Assembly (NCBI RefSeq): GCF_036785885.1
Contig: NC_092312.1
Location: 20,850,001 to 20,914,000, forward strand
Direction: 5' to 3'
Origin: Coffea arabica
Taxonomy: Eukaryota; Streptophyta; Magnoliopsida; Gentianales; Rubiaceae
DNA: 64,000 bases
The notes under the pieces are model-generated. The model was not told where the DNA came from, made no database searches, and worked only from the letters and a program-made list of their open reading frames with translations. Within the stretch, counting starts at the first letter, position 1; each line of letters opens with the position of its first letter. A program made the position numbers and the translations under genes. This document shows, piece by piece, positions 36,419-48,836 of this stretch.

Positions 36419-36467
36419 GTTCATGTATCAAGTATACATGTACCTCATATATACTTGATACATGAAC
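36419..36467. repeat. Perfect 18-bp hairpin
   Basis: GTTCATGTATCAAGTATA at 36419-36436 is mirrored exactly at 36450-36467 with a 13-base loop. It lies in the left untranslated part of the hAT element. Confidence 0.9.
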
Positions 36468-37529
36468 ATACCAATAATATATCACTTTACTTTACTTTCA
36501 AAAGTTATCTCTTCACTTTCAAAAGTTATCACTTCTAACTTTTCTTTCAAAAGCGGCAGCCATCCAAGGTGACAGAAAAAGTGAGAGAAGGAGGCGCAGA
36601 TCGAGGAGAAGATGCTCAAAACTTCAATGGAGAAGAGGTAAAATTTGGCAATACTTTCTCTCATCTCTTTTCTTATTTGGACCTCTTAGGGAAGCAAGAT
36701 AGTACCTAGAATAGTAGGAATCAACTCAGAGAACTGGAATTTGTGATTACCGATCAAGCTTCTCTTTCCTATCGAAAACAGCTAGTCGTCAGTTTTAGTT
36801 GTAGCAGTGGCCCTTTCATTGCCCTTCCTTGGTCTTTCTTTTGAAATAAGGGCTTTTCTCGTGGGTCAGTCGGTATGAATTTATTTCTTTAATTATCTAT
36901 ACTTATTAGTAGGTATGAATTAGAAACATATTTGGATTAATTATAACCTTTATGTAATGGGCCAAGGTTGGATTAATTATGAGTGTGTCTAAAATAAAAT
37001 TTAGAAATTTAGATTTATTTGCCTAATTTGTGTTGTTGGAATTTATTTTGGGCCAAACACAAGTTTAACACTTGTCTCACATATAATTCAAAGTACATAA
37101 TAAATTAGTCCAAATTCATTTGATATTTAGTGAAAATATTAAAATAACTGTTATATCTTTTAATATAAAATTTCCTGCTAGTAATTAATTTTACGAAATA
37201 ACTATTAGTAGAAGTTTCATCTTTATTGACTTTAGCTATAATAGTAATTAATTATACTTATAATCATAACTGTCCAGCTATTTGAATAATTTTCTAAAAT
37301 CCAGTAATAATTTTAATAAACATTTAAAATTTTGAAGTTCTTTTAATAAATGAACAAATGATCATTGTAGCGGGTTTACATTATAGATAAGATTTTTAAC
37401 TTACTAATATAATAGAAATAAATTATTACTGTTATAAAATATCTTAAACTACTTGTTGTATTTTTTTCATATGTTTTTAATTATTTTGTGATGAATTAAT
37501 CATTTATATTGATATGTGTAATAGTTACA

Positions 37530-37913
37530 ATGACGAGCAAGGATATTGGTTGGGAACATGGTAAACTCGTGGGTAGGAATAAAAAAATTGCAAGATGCAA
37601 TTATTGTGGAAAAGTAATGCATGGTGGCATTACAAGGTTGAAAGAACATGTCAATCATGTCATAGGACAAGTTGAAACTTATTCAAGGGTACCAAAAGAA
37701 GTTACAAATGCAATAATAATGCATCTAAAAACTGCTAAGATTCAAAAAGCTACAATAAAAAAGAAAAAAGAAGAAATATTGAACTCTCTGCAGCAAGAAA
37801 ATACGTATAGTAATTTCAACATAGTTAATGATGACGAGGAGGAAAACATTTTTAAAATTAATGAAGAAAGCAGGATAGTGTTGGAAAAAAAAATAGATGA
37901 AGCAAGCAATTAG
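37530..37913 (+). pseudogene. hAT transposase, N-terminal BED-finger part
   Basis: Reads MTSKDIGWEHGKL, then CNYCGKVMHGGITRLKEH, the BED-type zinc finger found at the start of plant hAT transposases, followed by a Lys/Glu-rich linker and a stop. The domain should continue into the DUF659 part downstream but does so only in other frames. Confidence 0.85.
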
Positions 37914-38114
37914 AGAGAGCCAATACTTGCAATTTTTAGACAAACAACGAAGGCATTCAGTATCTAGGAGTCGACCTTTTATGTTTATGTTAGGTATTAT
38001 TTGTAAACTAAAATAATATAACAAATTTGATATCATTTTATTAAATATAATTAAATAAAGTTGTAATTTATTTGTTCATTTTTTATTTGTTAAACATTGT
38101 GAATTCTAAGAAAT

Positions 38115-39106
38115 ATGGGTGTTGACACTTTAAAACCAACAATTTCTAAAAATAAAAGAGGATTGTCATGTAATTTTAGTGTCAGACAAGCGAATGAAAT
38201 GACAAGCAAAGGAATTGACTCACATATGTTTCCTTTGAAACAAAAATCAGTCAAATCAACGTTTTCAGGGGAAAATATGAAAAGAGTCGGTAACACAATT
38301 TCAAATTTTTTTTCATTTCAATACTATGTCATTTCATGCAGCTGACAATCCTTATTATCAATCAATGATTGATGAAATTGCCAAAATTGATTCTGGTATT
38401 TAAGGCCCCCCAGCTTATCAAATTGGAAATGAATATTTAGATGAAAAATTTGAAGAGTTTGAGAAATATCTTGGAGATATTTATGATAAATTTTCAACTT
38501 TTGGTTGTACACTTATGTGTGATAGGTGGAGCACCCATACAAAACATCCAATAATAAATTTTATGGTATACTATGATAGGCACATAATATATCATAGTTC
38601 AGTTGATTGTATCAATGTCAAGAAAACTACTTAATATATTTTCAAGTTAATGGACGAGATAGTAGTGGTTGTGAGAGAAAAAATATTGTGCAAGTTGTGA
38701 AAGATAGTGAATCTAATATGAAAGCAGCTGGACAATTGTTGACGAAAAAAGAAAAAATCTATTTTGGTCACCTTACGCTGCTCATTGTATGAATTTGATT
38801 TGAACAATATTGGCAAGATAGATAATATAAAAGAAACTATTATTTAGTGGAAGAAGATAACAAGTTACATATAACAGTGACAAAGTAGTGAATCCGATGA
38901 AAATATACACAAGAAAAAAGAAACTGTTAAGTTCAGGTATCACTAGATTTGCAACTGAATTTATTTCTATGGCAAGTCTTCTTCGATATTCTACAAAACT
39001 GAAAAAAATGTGCACCTTAGATGAATGGGTAGAGTTTAATAACACTACCAAGAGAAAAGTAGATGTTATTAAAGTAGTTAAGCTGATATTGTCAAAGAAG
39101 TTTTAG
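38115..39106 (+). pseudogene. hAT transposase, DUF659-like middle part (broken)
   Basis: Pieces in more than one frame: NPYYQSMIDEIAKIDSG, GPPAYQIGNEYLDEKFEE and TLMCDRWSTHTKHPIINFM belong to the DUF659 region; QVVKDSESNMKAAGQLL and ITRFATEFISMASLLR follow. There are in-frame stops after IDSG (TAA near 38401) and after NVKKTT, plus frame changes between pieces. Sequence between 39107 and 39945 looks like further decayed exons and introns. Confidence 0.8.
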
Positions 39107-39945
39107 AAATATGTGTGTAATAATGGAGCCTTTGGTCAAAGTTTTAAAACTATTAATCAAGATAATAAACCAACATTACCAATTATTTATGAGGCAATGG
39201 ATAGAGCAAAAATGACTATTCAAAAATCGGTGAAATCTTAAAAAAAGATTTGGGAAGTGATTGATAATAGATGATATAACCAACTTCATTGTGATTTACA
39301 TACAACAGGTAATTTAAAATATTACACGCAATTTAAATATGTAATATATATGTATTTATTTATTTTCTAATTTTATGATTTTATTGTATTTAGCATTTTT
39401 TTGAACCCGATTTTTCAATATTCTAGAACTTGTGTGTTTAATCTAGATGAAATTTGAAAAGGATTGAAGAAAGTCATTGCAAAGTCGGAACCAAATTTAG
39501 ATGCACAAGTTAATTCAATAAGTGAGGTATTATTTTGATTATTCTATTTATTTATATAAACGATTATATTCATGAACAAATTTAAAAATTTAATACCTGT
39601 GTATATATTATTTTTGTAGACCAAAAAAGAGGATTTGGAAGTGCTATTGCAGCAAGAGCACTATCAAAATCATTATCAAGTTTCAATTTAATTCATACTT
39701 ATATAAACATTTAAATCGTATTAATGAAGTTAATATTTTTATAATCTTAAAATAATAATAATAATAATAAATTATTATTATTATTATTACTTTGTTTGTT
39801 TATTTGAATGGTGGCTTAACTACGGTGAAGATGCGCCAAATCTAAGAAAATTGCAGTGAAAATATTGAGTCAAACCTGCACAAACTCTGGTTGCGAGCGA
39901 AATTGAAGTACATGGTCATTAATTTATACAAAACTATGTAACCGT

Positions 39946-40290
39946 TTGGCAGTCAAAAAATTGTATAAATTAGTTTTTGTGCATTACAATATGCGATTAA
40001 AGGTGAAAAATTTGATGCATCGAAAAGATACTGATGATTTCTATAACCCAATTGACTTGAATCACATTTTTCACCAAGATGATGTATTGGATGATTGGAT
40101 AAGAGAAAATGAAAAACTCACATTGCTTGAAGATAATTTGGATTAGTTGAATAAGGGCATTCATCATATTGAATCAGAAAGTGGTGAATATCAATAATAT
40201 GACAATGATGATTTTGGTGATATATTGTCCCAATATATTACCAAAAAAAAAAGTATTGCTGAATCATCAAGTATGAAGCAGAAAAGTAAG
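39946..40290 (+). pseudogene. hAT transposase, C-terminal part
   Basis: VKKLYKLVFVHYNMRLKVKN and DFYNPIDLNHIFHQDDVLDD are conserved C-terminal hAT transposase phrases. A TAG stop follows at about 40144. The reading goes on weakly to 40290, where the Tourist-like MITE interrupts it, and resumes at 40966 as TKTNQTSKHTVSSFFNKSD. Confidence 0.8.
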
Positions 40291-40962
40291 GCTCCGTTTG
40301 ATAACACTGAATCTGAGTTTTGAATTCTGAATTCTGAATATTGAAATAATTAATTTGCTGAATTTTAAGCACTAAAAAGAGGTATATGAATGTCTGAATC
40401 TTAATGTTGAATCTATTTATACTGTTTGATAAATATTCATAACTTAATGCTTAATAAGCTAAATTGTACAATTTTGCCCTTCTATCTTTTAATCCAAAAA
40501 GGAAATAGAACCTATGATTTAATTAGCTTAAAATTGTTAGGTATGAAAAAGACAATATTTATTTTTAAATCAAATTAATATAAAAGAAGAAATATATTAT
40601 GCAAAACATTAAGAAACATTACAATCCAATAATTCATATAACATATAAATTTGATCTAAAAAATTTAGAAATGATTGTTTGAATAGAGAATATCAGATTG
40701 TTTTGTTTAATTAGATAAGGATTTTGAATGTAATTAACAAACAGGGATAGATTTAGTAGATAAGATAAAGTAGTTGAAGTAAATCTCTTGATTCTTATCA
40801 AATTAAGCATTCAGTTACGATTCTTATGCTGAAAAAAATACATACAAATTCAGCACCACTTAATAAGTTCAGTAGGTGAATTTTTATTTATCAAACACCC
40901 AAAACCTCTTAATGTCTGAATGAATTCAGTTTCAGCACTTTTTTATGTTATCAAACAGGCAC
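40290..40962. mobile_element. Tourist-like MITE nested in the hAT element
   Basis: TAA duplications at 40287-40289 and 40963-40965 flank a 673-bp AT-rich block. Terminal inverted repeats are GGCTCCGTTTGATAACA and, reversed, GTGCCTGTTTGATAACA. It interrupts the hAT coding region, so it arrived later. Confidence 0.85.
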
Positions 40963-41280
40963 TAAGACTAAACAAACCAGTAAGCACACTGTTTCATCAT
41001 TTTTTAATAAAAGTGACAGTGGTAATGATAATGATAACAATGGTGACAATGGAGATGGAGGGGACAATTCTTTGAAACGCAATGGTGGTTACAATCAAGA
41101 TAGTCAAAAAACAAGAGGTATGTAATGGATTCAATGACAAGATAATTGTTATGCCATTCAAGATACTGATCATGGCTATCGTCTTGGTATAGAAGTACAA
41201 TGTCAATTCTTCAATAATTTAACTTAGTTTTTGAGCGAGGATACTTTCTCTCACCATTCAAGATCACAAAGATAAAGAGA

Positions 41281-41890
41281 AATCGATAAACAGATGTAAA
41301 ATTTGGGGTGTATACCCAATCTATGAGTATGAATCTAGCCAAAACTGGAGCACTAGTCAATTGGGATATGATTATGACCAGTTATATGAAATCACTCCTA
41401 ACTATTTCGCTGGATATGGGCCATTTGGTGGACCTGGACAGGTCGAAAAGTCTACTAACATTCATAATAGTGGATACTATGAAAAAGAAATAGATAGATC
41501 TCATGACGGTTTTTCTTTTGATTTCAATAGCATTGGATTTTATGGTCATGATTCTACTGTATCGTATAGTACTAACGATAGTGTTAACTATCAAGGGTTT
41601 GGATACTATCATCATACTCAGTTCTATTGTATCATGTAGTACTAGTGATCATGTTAACTATTAAGAATTTGGATACTACCATCGTACTCAGCAATTCATC
41701 TTCAATCTAGAAGTTCTTCCATCTAATGATTATAGAACACCTAGTCAATCCTCACATCCAGCAAATACACTAGATAACTCTTATACACTACCTACTCAAG
41801 GTCCTATGCCACTTCCACATTTGTTTTACTATTCAACTAGAAATGATGATAACTTTGAACCACATCGTCATTTTATTTGGTATTAACAGG
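41281..41890 (+). pseudogene. Tyr/Gly-rich tail region of the hAT transposase
   Basis: An ORF rich in Tyr, Gly, Ser and His (GYDYDQLYE, YFAGYGPFGGPGQ) resembles the disordered C-terminal tail of this hAT type. A 70-bp perfect-period tandem duplication lies at 41552-41691, and frames are interrupted. Confidence 0.55.
41552..41691. repeat. 70-bp tandem duplication in the hAT tail region
   Basis: 41552-41621 and 41622-41691 are direct repeats with a few differences (TTCTACTGTATC / TTCTATTGTATC; GGATACTA.CATC.TACTCAG). Confidence 0.9.
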
Positions 41891-42886
41891 TACGAAAATA
41901 TAAAATAATAGTTTATCTTTTTACATATTTGTCTTTTATTTAATATGATTTCTTTTTGTTTTTGATAGGAGATTGATCATGAAAGAAGCGAAATTATTCC
42001 AGCTTTATACTATAAATAAATCCTTATTTTGTATTGTTAATGGTTAATATTACTTTTGCAATTATTAGTTTAAAATTGTGGTCTGTGTTATTTTGATTTT
42101 GTTTGTGATGCCATTGTATTAAATGATTAAAAGTACTCATTGTGTTTAATATCTATAAAAAAAGTATATTTTACAAATTTTCTTTTGCCATTTTTTTATT
42201 ATTTTTGTTTAGCATATTTTTTTTATATTGTTAACAATTTTTAAAATATTAAATGTTTCAAAATTTGTGTTTTACTGAAATCGCGATCAATATATCAAGA
42301 TCAATATGGAATGTTCCGGACCTCGACCACGACTTTGAACCATGTCTGGACTGGAGGCGTCTCGTGTCCATAGGCCATTTACATGTTCGGAAACGTATAC
42401 AAAAGATGCAAAAGAAATGTGTCTACGTTTGATAAGGATGTAAAAATGTGCATTAGACCGGTAAACAACTAGCTGGCGCATCATCACTTGAGTCGACAAA
42501 TGTACGCCATGAATTTGATTGGACCAACTCATTTGATCTTTTCATCAGAAAGCTTCCAAGACTCTGAATTCATTAGATCTACTTCTTGCCTTCTTATTTG
42601 TTTTTTCATTTTCGGTAAAAACATTCTTACAAAAGTCATTCGATTCAAGGTTTGCTATGGGAATATGTCCTTTACGTTATTAGTGCCAGTAGTACTAATT
42701 TCCAGCCTAGGAACAAAATTACCATTTTCAAAACAAACATATACCAATACATCATGAGTTCATCCCTTGCAGAAGCTTGCTTAAGAAAATTCTAGCAACC
42801 AATCCACATACAATCTGGGCTTCTTCAATTCTTGAAATTGTGTAATTTTTCTGCTCGAAAAGATCGAACACCTCCAATTAGACAAC

Positions 42887-43285
42887 ATGGTAGCAGAGCT
42901 ATGGATGTCCGCCGCAATAGCTAGCATTGGCATCATGCTTATCATAATGCTTCATGTCTGCATTCTTCGAAGATGTGGCGCAGGAACTTCTCGAAATCAG
43001 ATGATTAACATTACCGGGGCTGTCCCAATTAATCGAGATAGCAGCACAACAGGCATAGAATGCGCAAGCATGTCGATCGATGATTTAAAGAAACTCCCTT
43101 GTTTCCAGTACAAGGAAGAAGACCCCCACAAGGAATGTGCTGTGTGCTTGGAGGGCTTCAAGATCGGTGAAGTTTGCAGATTGCTGCCCATTTGCAACCA
43201 TAGCTTCCATGTTCAGTGCATTGACTCGTGGTTGCAACAGACACCTTCTTGTCCTATCTGTCGAATATCTGCCAACTCTATTTAG
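42887..43285 (+). CDS. RING-H2 E3 ubiquitin ligase, ATL family
   Basis: An intronless ORF of 132 residues. Residues 5-27 form one membrane helix (LWMSAAIASIGIMLIIMLHV). SMSIDDLKKLPCF at 61-73 stands where ATL proteins carry the GLD motif. A complete RING-H2 finger follows: Cys84, Cys87, Cys103, His105, His108, Cys111, Cys122 and Cys125, with the CIDSWL tryptophan. The length and lack of introns suit a short ATL protein. Family knowledge: ATL proteins are membrane-anchored E3 ligases that transfer ubiquitin from E2 enzymes; many respond to defence or hormones, but the substrate here is unknown. A dead relative lies 8.3 kb upstream beyond the hAT element. The start ATG aligns with the family N-terminus. 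Confidence 0.92.
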   Translation: MVAELWMSAAIASIGIMLIIMLHVCILRRCGAGTSRNQMINITGAVPINRDSSTTGIECASMSIDDLKKLPCFQYKEEDPHKECAVCLEGFKIGEVCRLLPICNHSFHVQCIDSWLQQTPSCPICRISANSI

Positions 43286-44479
43286 ATACAATAGCTGGTG
43301 AGAAATATTTAATATCGTGCATGATTATCATCATTTTCTCCCGTGATTTTAGGATTTGGAATTTGGGTTCGAGCTAGACTCCTATTTGCCTTCTGAAGAA
43401 AAACTCCGTAATCTGCCAAACTCCTCTTTACCAGGTTGGTTTTTCTGAAAATTTCAGCACGCTAACTGCAACGCAGCCCCTTCTTCTTGTTGGTAGCTGC
43501 TGTAAAAATCTTCAATTAGGTATGGCAAGTTTTTTCCCCTTCACAAAAAACATGATGACCTATGTAGAATAAAATGTAATAAAGCATCCATTATACATCG
43601 AAGAATTTTATGTTGTTGCTGTCTAATATGTACACCTACAATTAGTGATTGTAAGCATCAAAAACTCTACTATAAAGAGATTTTCTGAGGATTTACACAT
43701 TTTCTCTTTTTTGTGGTTTTATTTTTGGGTCCGCGGGCTCGATGTTCCACATCATGCTGTAGTTGCTAGCTAAAGTCACAATCCTTTTTCTTTATCAAGT
43801 TTTCTTAATTTCCGCTGCATGTTTCGTAAAGGCCGTTTGCTGAAGTCACAATTCTCCAGGAAGACAGGGCAATCCTGATGGTGCTGGCTCGGACAGCAAA
43901 TTGAGGGGAGGATTGTTGAAAAATATGAAACAAATTTGTACACATTGCAGCACGCACCATTGTCCTCGAGAAGATTTTCAGAGACGGAGAAATTGATCGA
44001 TGAAATTCAAGGCCATCGCCGAATAAGCTGTACAGGGTCTCATCAAGGTTGTACAAAAGTTTTTCGAGCAACATACAAATAACTAAATGACCCAAACATG
44101 GCAATCCAGTCAACAAAAACTAAGCATTACAAGTAAGAATAATATGACAGTCCTGAACCACAAACGAGTTTGCTGTTGATCCTTTATTTTTCAAGGCAAG
44201 GAATTGGCAGGATGACCCAGCTTTCATGCACTCCCACGTCTCCCTATGCCTTGGAGGCTTATACAACCATTTTCTAAAGCACTTTCGTTACTTTTAAGCT
44301 GCAGAAACTTCTGTATGAGCTGGATTTAGCAACTCGTAATAACCATACAATCATCCTGCAACTGTTTGAATGCAATTGAATGCAGGCTCAATCACGTTTA
44401 ACTAAAACAGCTCAAAAGCTAAACCTCTGAAAACAGAACGAATGATCAGAGGAAAAAGGAAAATATAGCATGTCTTGTG
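43286..44479. other. Spacer between the ATL and BASS1 genes
   Basis: Holds the 3' UTRs of two converging genes. A 103-residue minus-strand ORF at 43805-44116 has no recognisable domain and is not called as a gene. Confidence 0.4.
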
Positions 44480-47400
44480 TTACTCAGAACCAACCTTCAC
44501 ATTTTTCTTTGAATCAGAAGGATCTATGTATCTCCAAATGAAACCCAAAGTACTACCCATGATATTCATAATTACAGCTGACATTGCAGGGGGGAATGCG
44601 ATCATTGGAGAAGAAAAATGGGAGGTAGCTAAAACCACTCCTAATGAGGAATTTTGCATTCCAACCTGCAATGCATGGTGTTAAACGTAAGTTGGATAGA
44701 ATGCCACATACCTAACTACAGGCAAGAAGACACCCTCCCGTAAGAGCTTGTTTCAATACACTCCGCATACTATGGTGGTTTTTCACAGCTATACATGCCT
44801 TCTATTGTAAGTATTCATTATATATATGGAAAATTACTGGAAAGGAATGATTTAGAAACATCAACTTCATGGTTCATTAATTTCAGTTACAAGCACTTCA
44901 CAAAATCTGTAAATGCATGCTGAACGTGTTCGTACCACAACCATATGAACATTCAAAAACTTAATCAAGAACCAGGGATCAATCAAGCATGTAAGTTTGA
45001 TCAAAACACTATTAACTGATAAATAAGATAAAAATTACCTCAATTGACATGGCGCGTCGTTGAGGCTCTGCAAATCCACCAATTGCAGCAGACAGATAAC
45101 TGCAAAAAGGCCTCAGAATTTAAAAAATAAATAATGAATTAGACAGAAATCAGTGTTTGCATGTTTGCCACAGTTGGACAGCATTCTGTCACTGGTAAAA
45201 CTATCAACTGCTGTTCTACAACAGATCTTAATATTATGAAGTCAATGCAACAGCCGAATATGTTCTTCTAATACTTTACCACAAAAAGGCCCTTTTACTT
45301 GGAGAAGCTCTTTCTGGCCAAGTCTATCATAACATCAGCAAATGGAAAAAGGCGAGTGTGGTTCTTAGAGAGCAGGCAACTCAACTAGAAAGGGAACACT
45401 CATCAAAACAAGTTATGAGGGAATGGGTGGTTAAGGAAAGACGTTAAAGATCACAAACCCACAAACACTAAAAACAATCTACTTCAGAAGGACATCTTAC
45501 ATGTCCGCATAAAACAATTTCAGCTCAAATTTGCAATTTAAACCGACATGTTGAAGAACAATCGTTGGTTCTTTAAGAACTTATCTGAACATGATATTAA
45601 AACTATAAAGTTGAAAATGCAGCCAAAGGCAGAGTAAAAAGCATAGATGAGGCTTTGACCATTATCAATTACGCCTAAGGCAAATATATAAAGGTGATAT
45701 TTATCCAATATGTAAGACCATCAAGCCAAGAAACCTGTTGAACACCTAGAGTGAAAGCTCAAGACTTCACTTCCTTGACCATTGTCAGTAATTCTGTCAT
45801 AAAAGCATCTAGTTCTCAAGTTGGCAATGTATCTTTACATGCAACAAAAGTCAAAGAAAGGCTCCTGTAGTTGCAGGTTAAGACCAAAGAGGAGATGAAA
45901 CTTTAAAAGTTTCCAATCAAAGCAAAGAAAAAGAAAATCTTACCCAACAAAAAAACCTGCGAAATGCAGCATCAGCACAGAAACAATTACAATCCCTAAT
46001 TCACTTGAGAGGATTGTATGGACACGAGAAAGCAGAGGAAGATCAGATGATAGTGAAGCACCAACCATTGAAGATTTAAGATGAATGACATTTTCTGAGA
46101 ACACACTGAGACATGGAAAAGCAAGAATTAGATTGCATATACATACTGTTGGTGATGTTGCACCATAAGAAGCATAAAGAAAGACATAAAAGACAAGAAA
46201 ATCAATTATCTAAATCAAATTTTTACAACTACAACCTGCAAGCCAACAAAGATGATGCTAAAACAGCAAGCAATGGTGCAAAAGGTGTAATGCATTTCAC
46301 AGCATCTGGCCAAATACTCTGCATAGAGGAACCTAGCAGGATTGGAGCAACAACCACCTAAAAATTAATCATAAGGACAATGAAAGAGTTAAAAATACAT
46401 TTTCACGGGTAGGAGAATAGTGAAAACAATGTTGCATAAGCACACCTGCAGAGTGCTGATGGAAAGTTTAACCGCATCCACAGAAACATAAGCTCCTGCT
46501 AGAATCTTGGTCAGCAGGGGAGTAAGAACCACTGCTCCCAGAGTTGTGCATACTGTCATTACAACTGACAAAGGTACATCCCCTTGAGCAATTAAGGTAA
46601 CCTGAAAAACTATTACAAAGAACTGAAGTGAATGGGAAGCAACAGATGGTAACAGCAATATAACCATCACAGCACACACCAACTCATAAGTTCTTTGCCT
46701 TCATGTATTGCACATCTAAAAAATGCTGAAAAAAAGGTGGCATGCGATCATTTTCCTTTCTTTCAAGTGAAAGAACAGATGATCTTTACATAGTAAGGAA
46801 CTATGTCCCCCTTCCTTTGACTTTTGATAGTCACATTAGTAAGACTTGCTCCTGTGATGAAAAAGTTCTATTGGCCTTTTATTTAAGACAAGTGATGGTA
46901 AGTTAAAGATAATACATCTAGGCAATATAAAGAATAAGCTACATTTTTTGCAATTAAGCATTCACTTCCAACAATCACAACGCACATGTGTTAGCACAAA
47001 TTTCTGCAGATATCTTCATCTAGAACCCACTGCCAACTTAAGGACAACAAATTCACTGAGAGAAATTCCTGTTCCTTTACTACTGCAGGACGTCAAAGCT
47101 CACCTGGTGATATCAAACTTCAGAAGCAAAAAAGTACTACTATACAGTATAAACTCATCTCAAGAGGGTAGGGGTTGAAATTAGGCTTCCATTTAGGATC
47201 AAGTTGAGAAACAAAGGTAGACAGGCATATCCTAGATAACTTGGAATGTTAACTCACCTTCTAACAGAAGATTACCCACTACCAACTAAAGGGCTCTTTA
47301 TGGCAAAGTGTTATAACTCTTCATCCTCTACTACACAATCTCAATCTTGAAGGCAAAACATCAGAGTGAATTCAAAAAACCTTCATGATAGGTTTATAGT

Positions 47401-48760
47401 CCATTTAGAACATAATTTGCCCATAAGGTTTGCCTTTTAATTTGGTTTCTGAAACCTATCAATAGTTCCCAAAAAAAAAAGGATGGGTATCCTAGGAGCA
47501 GACGTACAGCAGCTTACAACAGGCAAAAGCAAATCATATATCTGATACCACCGATCTTCAACCATTATAGAACAGGACAAAGAGGATAGATAGCGATCAA
47601 GCTCACCACATTGGAAGCTGTACCACCAGGGCAACAAGCAAGCAATATTAAACCAACTGACATAACTGGTGGAAGCCCCAGAGACTTGCTAATTATCCAT
47701 CCAAAGGCTGGCATAATGGTATACTGAGCAGCACATCCATAAAGTATCTAAAAATGAGAGAAGTTACTAGCATTATAGCTTGTTAAATATATTAATCTGG
47801 TAAGTATGCAAGCACATGCAAAGTTTGGCATGATACTCTTTCAGCACCAAATCCAACTTAATTTTCCATCACGAGCTGTAAACAACTGATCACTACTAAG
47901 TAGTTGCTACAGAAATACCATTCTTTTCTGAAAATTTACTTGTCAAAAAGGAATCGTGTATAAGTGGACTATCATACTAAGCAGTATCCGACTTCCTAGT
48001 CAGCAAAATAAGCACTCAATTGGAACAAATTGGGCATTTAATTTTGATAAACTTAATGTTGTCTTCAACATTTTCTCTGAATTCTTAAATAAAAAAAGGA
48101 CAAAAAAGAACTGATCTTTAGCCTGATGACATACAAGTTCATCACTAACCAGCATCTCACTTCAAGAATTTTCATCTTGAAGTTGAAACCAAGTAAAAAT
48201 TGACGGAAAGAAGAACATGAAGAGGTGCAACGAAATTAAGGTTCCAGAAAAGAATCTAAATCACGCGAAAATCTCCATTAATCCCAAGTAACAGTTGCAA
48301 GAATAGAATTCCAAAAATGAGAACCAATTTAAGAACTCACAGAAAAGGGTCTTTGCCTGAATAAGTTGATCAAATCTTTGAGCTCTAAAGTAAGACCCAT
48401 TGCCAGCATAATAAACCCAAGTGACAAGCTATATGAAGCTGGACCTTTCTCCACAAACCATGAAAAAGTCGATGGCTTTAAGCAGGCAATAATCCCCCCA
48501 ACAGTAACGTAGACAGGATAAAGGCTTGCTAATGCGGACAATACATTTTCCCATCCGGGCTTTTCTGGATTCTCACGCACAGGCTGCAGGCTAAGGGAAT
48601 CTTCACTAGCACACTTGATAATGGGTATAGCTAAGCTTTGTTTGGGTAAAAGATTTGATTTTGGGGAATCGATGGGCTTGAGAGGCTTAAAAATGGTAAA
48701 ATTTCTGTGGGTTTGTGAAGGTTTAGCGAATGATGGAGTGAAGCAGACAGAGATTGACAT
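44480..48760 (-). CDS. BASS1: BASS1, plastid sodium/metabolite cotransporter
   Basis: Seven GT-AG exons: 48341-48760, 47607-47747, 46446-46601, 46236-46357, 45944-46105, 45039-45099 and 44480-44665, joining into 415 residues. The first ~65 residues are Ser/Lys/Pro-rich and look like a chloroplast transit peptide. Then follow YPVYVTVGGIIACLKPSTFS, LGFIMLAMGLTLELKDL, YGCAAQYTIMPAFGW, ACCPGGTASNVVTLIAQGDV, VCTTLGAVVLTPLLTKILAG and VGMQNSSLGVVLATSHF, the bile-acid:sodium-symporter core. PGGTASN and the QNSSL segment are where the family binds sodium. These phrases match Arabidopsis BASS1 (At1g78560) more closely than the pyruvate carrier BASS2. The substrate of BASS1 is less settled in plants. 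The frame is open upstream to 48823 only through TTG, so the ATG at 48760 is taken as start. Confidence 0.93.
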
Positions 48761-48806
48761 TGCTAGAGAGGAAAGAATTAGCGGCTGGAAGGAAAGAATA
48801 ATAAAT

Positions 48807-48836
48807 TCAAGAATTTTTTGCAAGTCTGATGCTCAT
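48807..48836 (-). promoter_or_regulatory. Possible upstream ORF before BASS1
   Basis: ATG at 48836 opens a nine-residue ORF (MSIRLAKNS) that ends 46 bases before the BASS1 start. Whether it is transcribed is not known. Confidence 0.35.

Larger units (their letters stand above)
36058..42344 (+). mobile_element. Decayed hAT DNA transposon (BED/DUF659 type), ~6.3 kb
   Basis: Imperfect terminal inverted repeats (17 of 22 bases): CATGTTTTAAAGACTTGGCC at the left and CATGGTTCAAAGTCGTGGTC, reversed, at the right. The flanking 8-mers CCTAGAAC and TCTGGACT agree at four positions, mostly differing by transitions, and may be an old target duplication. The interior holds transposase pieces in order: a BED finger, a DUF659-like part and a hAT C-terminal part. 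The transposase reading is broken by several stops and frame changes, so the element is dead. A Tourist-like MITE sits inside it. Confidence 0.75.

Noticed and set aside
36419-36467. microRNA precursor
   Set aside because: The 18-bp stem is too short and lies inside a transposon.
43805-44116. 103-residue minus-strand ORF
   Set aside because: No recognisable domain, no upstream signal, and it lies in the expected 3' UTR zone of BASS1.
48329-48823. BASS1 start at 48823
   Set aside because: That codon is TTG; the first in-frame ATG is at 48760 and gives a normal transit peptide.
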